From: Euryarchaeota archaeon UBA495
GTDB taxonomy: Archaea; Thermoplasmatota; Poseidoniia; Poseidoniales; Poseidoniaceae
Reading direction: 5' to 3'
NCBI GenBank assembly: GCA_002496845.1
Contig: DALQ01000064.1
Coordinates: 1-5,334 of the forward strand
DNA length: 5,334 nt
Part shown: positions 1-5,334 of the stretch, piece after piece
How positions within the stretch are numbered: the first letter of the stretch is position 1
Layout: every line of letters starts with the position of its first letter
Translations under genes and position numbers: made by a program
The notes under the pieces: generated by a model
Databases searched by the model: none
Told to the model about the DNA's origin: nothing
Seen by the model: only the letters and a program-made list of their open reading frames with translations

Positions 1-785
1 AGACGCTTGCCTTCGTGACAATGGATGTGGATGCGGTGCGGAATTCGGTCGAGTTGCTCTCGGATGCCGTGGACGTTGCCAAGGGCCAGCACTTGGCCGC
101 GGTGCAGCAAAACGATTTGTTCGGTGATGCGTTCGATTTCACCAAGAATGTGGCTGCTGACCAGCACCGTCCGTCCCATTCGCCCAAGTTCCCGCACGAC
201 GTTCATGATCGTCGTTCGCGCCAGCGGGTCGCATCCCGTCAGCGGTTCGTCGAGCACGATGAGGTCGGGGTCGTTGACCAGCGCATGCGCGATTTTCACC
301 CGTTGCCGCATGCCCTTGGAGTATCGCCCGATTGGAGTGTGCATCACCTCCTTCAAATTCACGAAGTCAAGCACGCGCTCGGCTTCGAGCTTGGCCTCAT
401 CCCTGGTGAAGCCGTGGAGGCGAGCAAAGGTGGTGACGAAATCAAACGCCGACATCCAATCGTGCAATTTCTCAGACTCAGGAACGAAGCCGACACGTCC
501 GTAGGGCGTTGGATCTTGCCACGGGTCGATGCCAAAGAGGCGAACTTGGCCCGTGGTGGGCTTGCATCGACCCATCAGGAGGTTGAACATGGTCGACTTA
601 CCCGCGCCATTGAGCCCCAAGATGCCCGTGACGCCACCTGAAATGGCGAGGTTGATTTGACTCAGGGCATGGATGCGCCCGTAGGTTTTCCCCACGCGGT
701 CAAACACGACCGCAGGGAGTTTCTCCGGCACAGGCTCAACCACGGGCTCGGACGCAGGCCCCACTTGGCTGAGGTCCGGCATCAT
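1..785 (-). CDS. ABC-2 type transporter ATP-binding protein (second ATPase), 3' end cut by window edge
   Basis: I translated 261 residues by hand from the ATG at 785; the frame is open to the left edge. It is a second ABC ATPase, distinct from the one at 1816-2790. Motifs: Walker A GLNGAGKST at 57-65, Glu at the Q-loop position 103 (GFVPESEKL), signature YSKGMRQRV at 155-163, Walker B LIVLDEP at 175-181 with catalytic E180, D-loop LTGCDP at 182-187, and switch H212 (VSSHILGEI). All catalytic residues are present. About 25 residues rich in Pro, Glu and Val precede the first ABC strand, a longer lead than in most of the family. The ABC core is complete, so probably only the C-terminal extension of 40 or so residues is missing. 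It is coupled to the permease by an ATGA overlap and a perfect SD. A second permease might follow outside the window. Confidence 0.93.
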   Translation of the reverse strand, partial: MMPDLSQVGPASEPVVEPVPEKLPAVVFDRVGKTYGRIHALSQINLAISGGVTGILGLNGAGKSTMFNLLMGRCKPTTGQVRLFGIDPWQDPTPYGRVGFVPESEKLHDWMSAFDFVTTFARLHGFTRDEAKLEAERVLDFVNLKEVMHTPIGRYSKGMRQRVKIAHALVNDPDLIVLDEPLTGCDPLARTTIMNVVRELGRMGRTVLVSSHILGEIERITEQIVLLHRGQVLALGNVHGIREQLDRIPHRIHIHCHEGKR

Positions 786-1819
786 TCGCGTGTCACCTCC
801 ATGCTGGCCACGCGGTTGGCCAAGAGGAAGAGGGACAGCGCATTCATGGCGACCACCGAAACCAACGACCAGGTCCACGGAATATCGTAGTTGGATTCCG
901 TGCCGATCAGCGCCTGACCCACGTTGGCCAAGGCGTCGTACGGCGAAAGGAGGTAGAGCACATCCTGTTCAAACAGGAGCGCCACAAGGAAGGCCACGGA
1001 TTTGGACCCGAGGACCAAGGCGAGCAATCCAATGGCTGGGAAGAAACCGTTTGTGGAAACGCTGGACATCGCGAGCCCCAGCGACGTGTAGGTCACGACA
1101 AGCAGCATGCCGGCCACCGTCGCACCGAGCAACAAGGGGAAGGTGTCGACAATCCAGGCCCACCCATGGCCCATGGCCAAGACTTCGACGGTGTAGTAGA
1201 TGAAGAGCGTAAAGACGCAAAGAATGAACAGGATCGTTGCAGCGGCCAAGTACTTCATCGCCACGTAATCAAACCGGGTGATGGGGCGGCTGAAGTACAG
1301 CGCTGAGGTCCCGTTCAGCCGGTCCTCTGAGATCATCGTCCCAACGATCAGGGCCGTGACGACCGGGTAGTACAACACGTTGCGAGGGAAGAAGCCGAGG
1401 ACGTGGGCGTAGAGGCTGTCCCTGCTGATCATGAACACCTCGCCGATGCCATCCCCGAACAACGACCCGAGCAGCACGGGGAAAATGTCCCCGACGGAAC
1501 CGATGAGCACCAGCACAAGGTAGGCCCGCACAAGCAGCGGCCACGGCCGATGACCGCTCCGCACCAACCCCAAGATGTGATGGCGGTAGACCGCCCAATT
1601 TCGTGCCCAACGTGGGTTGAGCGTCCCGGTCCACGGGAGGTAGGTCTGCGTGAAGACCTGCCCCGTCGACCCGGTTTTGGCGACGCTGGCTTGCCCGCCG
1701 TCCTCGGCCGAATAGGCGGCCTCGATGCGCGACGCACCGGTGACGGGCGAGGCTTCGTCGAAGCGAACGTCCTCCTCCGCTTGGACCGCCTTCTCCTCGA
1801 TGGGGTCTGCGTCGGTCAT
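782..1819 (-). CDS. ABC-2 type transporter permease
   Basis: This is a 345-residue integral membrane protein forming the transport path of the ABC-2 cassette. About six hydrophobic segments can be seen: roughly 97-119, 145-162, 188-211, 223-247, 258-283 and 315-335. Between the second and third lies MISEDRLNGTSALYFSRPIT followed by RFDYVAMKYLA, a block typical of ABC-2 permeases (ISEDR.NGT..LY.SRPI.R..Y...K). This is probably the cytoplasmic coupling region that contacts the ATPase. About 95 residues precede the first membrane segment. The first 45 are rich in Asp and Glu (for example EEKAVQAEEDVRFDE), and a Trp/Arg-rich stretch follows (NPRWARNWAVYRHH), so the N-terminus is probably a cytoplasmic tail; no signal peptide is apparent. 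The ATG at 1819 overlaps the upstream ATPase stop and has a strong SD. The gene's TGA overlaps the next ATPase's ATG. Substrate unknown. Confidence 0.92.
   Translation of the reverse strand: MTDADPIEEKAVQAEEDVRFDEASPVTGASRIEAAYSAEDGGQASVAKTGSTGQVFTQTYLPWTGTLNPRWARNWAVYRHHILGLVRSGHRPWPLLVRAYLVLVLIGSVGDIFPVLLGSLFGDGIGEVFMISRDSLYAHVLGFFPRNVLYYPVVTALIVGTMISEDRLNGTSALYFSRPITRFDYVAMKYLAAATILFILCVFTLFIYYTVEVLAMGHGWAWIVDTFPLLLGATVAGMLLVVTYTSLGLAMSSVSTNGFFPAIGLLALVLGSKSVAFLVALLFEQDVLYLLSPYDALANVGQALIGTESNYDIPWTWSLVSVVAMNALSLFLLANRVASMEVTRE
793..800 (-). promoter_or_regulatory. Strong Shine-Dalgarno site for the second ABC ATPase
   Basis: GGAGGTGA lies in the last codons of the permease, seven bases before the ATG at 785. 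It has the same spacing as the site before the permease. Together with the ATGA overlap at 782-785 it settles the start of the truncated ATPase and indicates coupled translation. Confidence 0.85.
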
Positions 1820-2790
1820 CGTGGAGCACCTCCGGCGAGCAGGTCCTCGCTGGACTTGACGTCATGGCCGAGCCGTTCCATGATGGCGATGAACAGGTCT
1901 TCGAGGGACGCTTCGTAGGTGTGAAGACGACGAACTTGGGAACCCGTGGTCGCCGCCACTTCGAGCACCTCCCGCGGCACGTCATCTCGGTCATCGGCCA
2001 CGCGCATGACGCGCCCCTGCCGACGGACACGGAGGCCCCGGTCGAGCAGGCCTCGTTCCATGGCTTCGGCTGCTCCCCAGACGTGCACTTCGTACTCTCG
2101 GTCGATCGCCTTCAAGTCCTCAATCCGGCCTTCGGCCACCAAGCGTCCTTTGTGCAGGAGAACGATGCGTTCGCACACCTGTTCGACGTCGTCCATCAGG
2201 TGCGACGCCATCAGGACGCTGCGTTGACCGTTGCGAACGGTGGTGTCCAAAGTTTGGAGCATGAAATCCCGCGCCGCAGCATCAAGCCCGTTCGAGGGCT
2301 CGTCTGCAATGATCATCTCGGGGTCGTGGACGATGGCACAGGCCAACTTCGTCGCCTGCCGCATTCCGGTGGAATAGCCGTCGATTTGGCGGTAGCGTTG
2401 TTCGCCAAGGCCGACGTATTCCAGGCATTGATGCGCACGTTGCATCGCCACCACGGGGTTCATACCAAGCAATTCCCCGGCGTAGCGGACTTGATGGATG
2501 CCGTCCATACGAGGATCGAGGGATTCGTATTCCGGCATGTAGCCGATGCGTTGTCGGATGCTTGGACCCTCGGTCCGGATGTCGTGTCCAAGCACGGTGC
2601 CCTCGCCAGAGGTCACCTGGATCAAGCCGAGCAGGGTTTTCAGAAGCGTGGATTTGCCCGCACCGTTCGCACCCAAAAGCCCCGTCGCACCAGCTTCAAT
2701 TTGCAAGTCGAGCGCGTTGAGGGCCACGTGTTCGCCGTAGGCTTTGGTCAACGCCTTGGTGTGCACGATTGGTGCACGGCCTTCGACCAT
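1816..2790 (-). CDS. ABC-2 type transporter ATP-binding protein (first ATPase)
   Basis: This is a 324-residue cytoplasmic ATPase that would energise the adjacent ABC-2 permease. The full set of ABC motifs is present: Walker A GANGAGKST at 40-48 (Ala where Pro is usual), a Q-loop position with Glu at 87 (GYMPEYESL), signature YSTGMRQ at 139-145, Walker B MIIADEP at 159-165 with catalytic E164, D-loop SNGLD at 166-170, and switch H197 (MASHLMDD). After about residue 230 comes the C-terminal extension typical of NatA/CcmA-like ATPases, ending in a SLEDLFIAIMERL stretch. Length is normal for the family. The ATG at 2790 leaves a 47-base gap after the TGT-like gene; a GTG at 2841 is an alternative that would overlap it. 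The TGA at 1816-1818 overlaps the permease ATG. The substrate is unknown; ABC-2 systems mostly export drugs, lipids or polysaccharides, or act in membrane processes. Confidence 0.93.
   Translation of the reverse strand: MVEGRAPIVHTKALTKAYGEHVALNALDLQIEAGATGLLGANGAGKSTLLKTLLGLIQVTSGEGTVLGHDIRTEGPSIRQRIGYMPEYESLDPRMDGIHQVRYAGELLGMNPVVAMQRAHQCLEYVGLGEQRYRQIDGYSTGMRQATKLACAIVHDPEMIIADEPSNGLDAAARDFMLQTLDTTVRNGQRSVLMASHLMDDVEQVCERIVLLHKGRLVAEGRIEDLKAIDREYEVHVWGAAEAMERGLLDRGLRVRRQGRVMRVADDRDDVPREVLEVAATTGSQVRRLHTYEASLEDLFIAIMERLGHDVKSSEDLLAGGAPR
1827..1833 (-). promoter_or_regulatory. Strong Shine-Dalgarno site for the ABC permease
   Basis: GGAGGTG lies within the last codons of the first ATPase, seven bases before the ATG at 1819. 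It is complementary to the conserved 3' end of archaeal 16S rRNA. It fixes the permease start and, with the ATGA stop/start overlap at 1816-1819, supports translational coupling. Confidence 0.85.
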
Positions 2791-2837
2791 GCGTGTTGGT
2801 GGCGAGGAGGGCCTTTCAACCCGACCCCGTTTTGTCT

Positions 2838-5033
2838 TCACGACGAGGGAACCAAGCCGCCTCGAACACGCACTGCGATGCCCTTCTCCATGGACGTGGC
2901 TTCCTGCTGCGTGCATTGGGCCACACCATGCGCAATGAGCGCCCCGTCCGGTCCGAGGACCAAGCACGGTGTTCCGGGTCGAAGGGAGGGGGACGCTTCG
3001 AGGATGAAGCCGTGCATCACGTTCCGCCCTGCACCCACGAAGGGTACGGCGTCTTCCACCACGGTCAGTGTGGCGGGTGCATGTGCCGGAGGAAGGCCAA
3101 GGGCATGCAACACTCGGGCGCCTTCGTCGGTCAACGAGAGGCCGCCGTCGCCCAAACGAGGCGAGAGGATGTGGCGACCTTCACCGTCCTTGACGTTCCG
3201 GATCCGACCCGTGCTGCTCATCACAAAGGTCGCCGCTCCGACGAAGTTGGTGGCCGTGGACCGTTCGAGGTGCAAATCGAGCATGGATTTCTCCACAGCC
3301 TGCGTTCGACGCAAGGCGATTTCGGCCTCTGCAATTCGATCGTCTTCGGCCTCTGCTCGTGCTTCAAGCCCCGCCTCCTTCAACGCTGCATCAAAGGCCT
3401 CGGCGACGCTGTCGGAACGAAGATCGACGCTGCAGAAGGGACGGCCGTCAAGATGCAAACGTGCCAATTCCCGACGCACCCAAGCATGGTCCAGTGGACG
3501 GCGCCAGAGCCATTCAGGACCTTCGACGTGGGCAAAGGGCTGGAGGTCTTCCAAGGACCAAGGCACCAAGCCAATGGGGCTGAGGACGAGCACCTCGAGC
3601 GAAGGGTTGCTGGCTCGAGCCCGCGCGACATGAGCGCCGGCACGATCGCGCCATGGACCCGGTGCACCATGCAGGATGAGGACGGTGCCCTCGCTCGTGG
3701 CGGGACGCCATGAGCGGTGAAGGCGACGGCGCGACGCGACAACAGTCGGACGAACGAAGGTGTCCTCACCGGCCCATCGTAGGGCACCGCGCCCCGGGGT
3801 GTTTTGTGCTTCGATGACCCAATCCCACGCAGATTCCCAGCCCCCACGGTCGGGAGAGGTATCGCTGGCCGCGGCTCGGTCGTTCATCAGAAGGTGTTCT
3901 GCGGCCGGAATGGGCGCCGTCCCGCGTGCGGGAGAGGTGGTGATCCAAAGGAAGGCTTCTCGGAGGGCGGGATGCGCGTGGCTCCGTCGTTCAACCAGTT
4001 CCCAAATGCGCCCGTCATGCACCGCTTGACGGCACGTGGCCAACTCTGCAAGCGTGACTTCCAAATTGAACCTGGACAGCATCTCCATCTGGCGGTCTTT
4101 GTCCATCTTGCGCACCTCCTCTGGCGTGACATGTGCGATGCAAGGCATGAGCAGTGGCCAATCGTTCAGGTCCCGAAGATGCACGGTCCCCGTGGGCGTC
4201 AGCATGCGCCCATCGCGGGCAAAGAGCGCATAGGCCGCTGAATCAAACAGGTCGGCCCCAAGGGCGATCAGCATTGGAAAGAGCATCGGGTGACCGCAAC
4301 CAAACATGTGGACGGGGCGTTGAGGTGGCAATTCCGGCATCGAAGCCAGCATGATGCGAGCCAAATCCGCGTAGCGTTGTTGCTCCATCACAGGAACGAT
4401 GCCTCCAATCGGATGCACGCTGAATCCATGCTCGCCCATGGCTTGGGCGCTCAAGCGCCTCAAATCGGGATGCAAGCCGCCTTGCACCGGTCCGTTGAGC
4501 ATGGTGTCACCGGCCGTGGTGATGCTGGCTTCGGCGCGTTCGGCGGTTTCAATGACCGCTGCATGCACCTCATCACGGGTCATGTCCGGCCGCGTGAAGA
4601 CGTCGAGCATCGTGGCCACGTCCACACCAATGTCACGTTGGAAGGCCACGATTTCTTCCACGCCCACCTCCACGTCTCCGTACACGTAGGCTTGGAAGGT
4701 CCCTGAATCGGTCATGATGGCCCCTGGGTAATTCAACAGATCATGCACGCCATGTTCCAACGCATGGCTGCGCAAGCCCTCGTGCTTCCAGATGATGTAG
4801 CTGTTCGTGATGAGCATCTCAATGCCGTAACGGTCCCACATTTCGCGCGGTTCAATCGTCCGCAAATTGGGGTTGATGACCGGCAGGAGGGTCGGCGTGG
4901 TCACAATGCCGTGAGCGGTCGAAAGGGCGCCAACACGAGCGCGCCCGTCCCTGGCCTTGATCTCAAAACGACCGACGTGGGCCTCACGTGCAGGCTTAGG
5001 GGAATCCCTCGGCCCGTCTTGCCATGCCACCAT
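2838..5033 (-). CDS. tgtA: Archaeosine tRNA-guanine transglycosylase / archaeosine synthase-like protein with PUA domain, atypical (zinc ligands lost)
   Basis: This 731-residue protein belongs to the archaeal TGT family. ArcTGT exchanges guanine 15 of tRNA for preQ0, and ArcS then converts preQ0 to archaeosine. Domains seen: TGT barrel at about 21-365 (GRFEIKARDG, LPVINPN, ITNSYIIWK, TDSGTFQ, HPIGGIVP, DLFDSAAYAL); an ArcS/DUF5591-like domain at about 425-545 (VLVLSPIGLVPWSLEDLQPF); a C2-like domain at about 560-650; PUA at about 655-731 (PFVGAGRNV, LRPGTPCLVLG). Aligned from memory to Pyrococcus horikoshii ArcTGT (about 582 aa), D109, F113, D144, Q184 and nucleophile D264 match its D95, F99, D130, Q169 and D249. 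The zinc ligands do not: CxCxxC is reduced to C298, and the His of the HNL motif is F322. The ArcS motif PCxxxKPYxxSxxH is degenerate at 455-468, with no Lys and only H468 kept. The ATG at 5033 is 20 residues before the conserved GRFEIKARDG. It has no clear SD and follows the regulator closely. Family assignment is firm, but whether it works as ArcTGT, ArcS or both is open. Confidence 0.9.
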   Translation of the reverse strand: MVAWQDGPRDSPKPAREAHVGRFEIKARDGRARVGALSTAHGIVTTPTLLPVINPNLRTIEPREMWDRYGIEMLITNSYIIWKHEGLRSHALEHGVHDLLNYPGAIMTDSGTFQAYVYGDVEVGVEEIVAFQRDIGVDVATMLDVFTRPDMTRDEVHAAVIETAERAEASITTAGDTMLNGPVQGGLHPDLRRLSAQAMGEHGFSVHPIGGIVPVMEQQRYADLARIMLASMPELPPQRPVHMFGCGHPMLFPMLIALGADLFDSAAYALFARDGRMLTPTGTVHLRDLNDWPLLMPCIAHVTPEEVRKMDKDRQMEMLSRFNLEVTLAELATCRQAVHDGRIWELVERRSHAHPALREAFLWITTSPARGTAPIPAAEHLLMNDRAAASDTSPDRGGWESAWDWVIEAQNTPGRGALRWAGEDTFVRPTVVASRRRLHRSWRPATSEGTVLILHGAPGPWRDRAGAHVARARASNPSLEVLVLSPIGLVPWSLEDLQPFAHVEGPEWLWRRPLDHAWVRRELARLHLDGRPFCSVDLRSDSVAEAFDAALKEAGLEARAEAEDDRIAEAEIALRRTQAVEKSMLDLHLERSTATNFVGAATFVMSSTGRIRNVKDGEGRHILSPRLGDGGLSLTDEGARVLHALGLPPAHAPATLTVVEDAVPFVGAGRNVMHGFILEASPSLRPGTPCLVLGPDGALIAHGVAQCTQQEATSMEKGIAVRVRGGLVPSS
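2839..2841 (-). other. Possible alternative GTG start of the first ABC ATPase, overlapping the TGT-like stop (GTGA)
   Basis: In the ATPase frame a GTG codon overlaps the TGA that ends the TGT-like gene. Starting here would add 17 mostly basic or Pro/Ser residues (MKTKRGRVERPSSPPTR) before the ATG at 2790. It would also mirror the stop/start overlaps that join the next two gene pairs. Neither start has a good SD sequence, so the choice is unresolved. I kept the ATG as the main call because it leaves the usual short lead before the first ABC strand. Confidence 0.4.
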
Positions 5034-5057
5034 GGCCTGCGCACTGCACGTTAGCCT
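5034..5057 (-). other. 24-base spacer between regulator and TGT-like gene
   Basis: This short gap separates the TGA of the HTH_10 gene from the ATG of the TGT-like gene. It has no TATA/BRE-like A+T-rich box and no GGAGG-type ribosome binding site, which suggests cotranscription with the regulator. It consists of exactly eight sense codons in the frame shared by both genes. A small TGCGCA palindrome is present but is too short to call an operator. Confidence 0.6.
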
Positions 5058-5334
5058 TCAATCCGCCCCATCGCTTCGTAGCCCAAGACGGGCTGCAAGG
5101 CGTCGATGAGCCGTGCTTTCAACCGCACCCAGGTGCCCGCTGATGGTCGCTCGAGACACGCCGAGTTCACTGGCAACGTCGGCCAAGGTGCACTTGCGAG
5201 GACGTTCGTAGTATCCAAGACGCCACGCGGTCGCAAACGCGTGCATCTGATGTTCCGTGAGACCCGCAAAATCGTCAGCCTGTTGTTCCGTCAGTCGGAC
5301 CACGGACACCGTGCCGTTGGGGTTCCACGATTGG
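5058..5334 (-). CDS. Bat-type HTH_10 transcriptional regulator, C-terminal part (5'-truncated by window edge)
   Basis: This is the C-terminal end of a probable DNA-binding transcription regulator. The visible 91 or so residues contain LTEHQMHAFATAWRLGYYER, then PR, an ADVASELGVS helix and the probable recognition helix RATISGHLGAVES. The family pattern LT.xQ...A...GYY..PR...L...A..LG.S..T.S.HL is that of the HTH_10 domain of archaeal bacterio-opsin-activator (Bat) type proteins. The frame stays open to the right edge: residues QSWNPNGT precede the GTG at 5309, which might otherwise be taken as a start. HTH_10 normally sits at the C-terminus of a protein of about 200 residues or more, so this is most likely a truncated view of a longer gene rather than an 83-residue protein. 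The N-terminal sensor domain, if any, lies outside the window. It ends with TGA 24 bases before the TGT-like gene and in the same reading frame. The DNA target and ligand are unknown. Confidence 0.85.
   Translation of the reverse strand, partial: QSWNPNGTVSVVRLTEQQADDFAGLTEHQMHAFATAWRLGYYERPRKCTLADVASELGVSRATISGHLGAVESTAHRRLAARLGLRSDGAD

Noticed and set aside
342..353. Perfect internal SD-like sequence (AAGGAGGTGATG read on the minus strand) inside the second ATPase
   Set aside because: It encodes Lys-Glu-Val-Met in a normal helix, and the following ATG directly abuts it, too close for initiation. A similar GAGGAGGTG in the TGT-like gene (about 4112-4120) encodes Glu-Glu-Val. Both look like codon coincidences.
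15..641. A 208-codon plus-strand frame near the left edge
   Set aside because: It lies opposite the second ABC ATPase, whose complete Walker and signature motifs are unmistakable on the minus strand. No motif is seen in the plus-strand product.
1864..3633. A 589-codon open frame on the plus strand, antisense to the first ATPase and the end of the TGT-like gene
   Set aside because: The minus strand here encodes two clearly recognisable proteins. The plus-strand product shows no family motif and is rich in His, Arg and Val in the manner of antisense shadows of high-G+C codons. Its length is striking but explained by the codon bias of the real genes.
2838..5033. DpdA-type DNA deazaguanine transglycosylase (DNA modification system)
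   Set aside because: The C-terminal PUA domain, the archaeal C2-like domain and the FEIKARDG/HPIGGIVP/DLFDSA motifs are those of the tRNA-acting archaeal family. No other dpd genes are nearby.
5058..5309. Reading the HTH_10 gene as a complete 83-residue protein starting at GTG 5309
   Set aside because: The frame is open upstream to the window edge, no SD precedes the GTG, and the domain is usually the C-terminal part of a longer protein.
1..5334. CRISPR arrays, insertion sequences, tRNA or rRNA genes, hairpin terminators
   Set aside because: No regularly spaced repeats, inverted terminal repeats, transposase motifs, tRNA-like TTCRA arms or stem plus T-run terminators were found by eye. The window is almost wholly protein-coding.

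Overview
The window looks archaeal. The gene at 2838-5033 has the domain order of the archaeosine-type tRNA-guanine transglycosylase family (catalytic TGT barrel, middle domains, C-terminal PUA domain), which is an archaeal lineage marker. The partial gene beside it ends in a Bat-type (HTH_10) helix-turn-helix, a regulator class common in haloarchaea and in marine Thermoplasmatota. Two downstream starts have near-perfect archaeal/bacterial Shine-Dalgarno sites. G+C is fairly high and the DNA is almost all coding. A marine planktonic euryarchaeon such as Marine Group II (Poseidoniales) would fit, but no rRNA or other decisive marker is present, so that placement is inference.

All five genes lie on the minus strand, so transcription runs from high to low coordinates. 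In order they are: (1) the C-terminal part of an HTH_10 transcriptional regulator (5058 to the right edge); (2) after 24 bases, a 731-residue archaeosine TGT / archaeosine-synthase-like protein (2838-5033); (3) an ABC-2 type ATPase (about 1816-2790, or 1816-2841 if a GTG overlapping the previous stop is used); (4) an ABC-2 membrane permease (782-1819), coupled to the ATPase by an ATGA overlap; (5) a second, different ABC ATPase (1-785), again coupled by an ATGA overlap and running off the left edge. No gap exceeds about 50 bases, no promoter or terminator is visible, and the layout reads as one operon or a run of tightly stacked transcripts.

Genes 3 to 5 form an export or membrane-remodelling ABC cassette with two complete but different ATPases around one permease; a second permease may lie beyond position 1. 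Its substrate cannot be read from the sequence. The TGT-like enzyme probably acts in 7-deazaguanine (archaeosine) modification of tRNA. Its link to the transporter may be only positional.

The most unusual feature is the TGT-like protein. It keeps the residues I can align to the preQ0/guanine pocket and both catalytic aspartates. It has lost the zinc site: the CxCxxC motif is reduced to one Cys, and the distal His is Phe. It also carries an archaeosine-synthase-like middle domain in which the lysine motif of ArcS is degenerate. The protein therefore matches neither canonical ArcTGT nor canonical ArcS.
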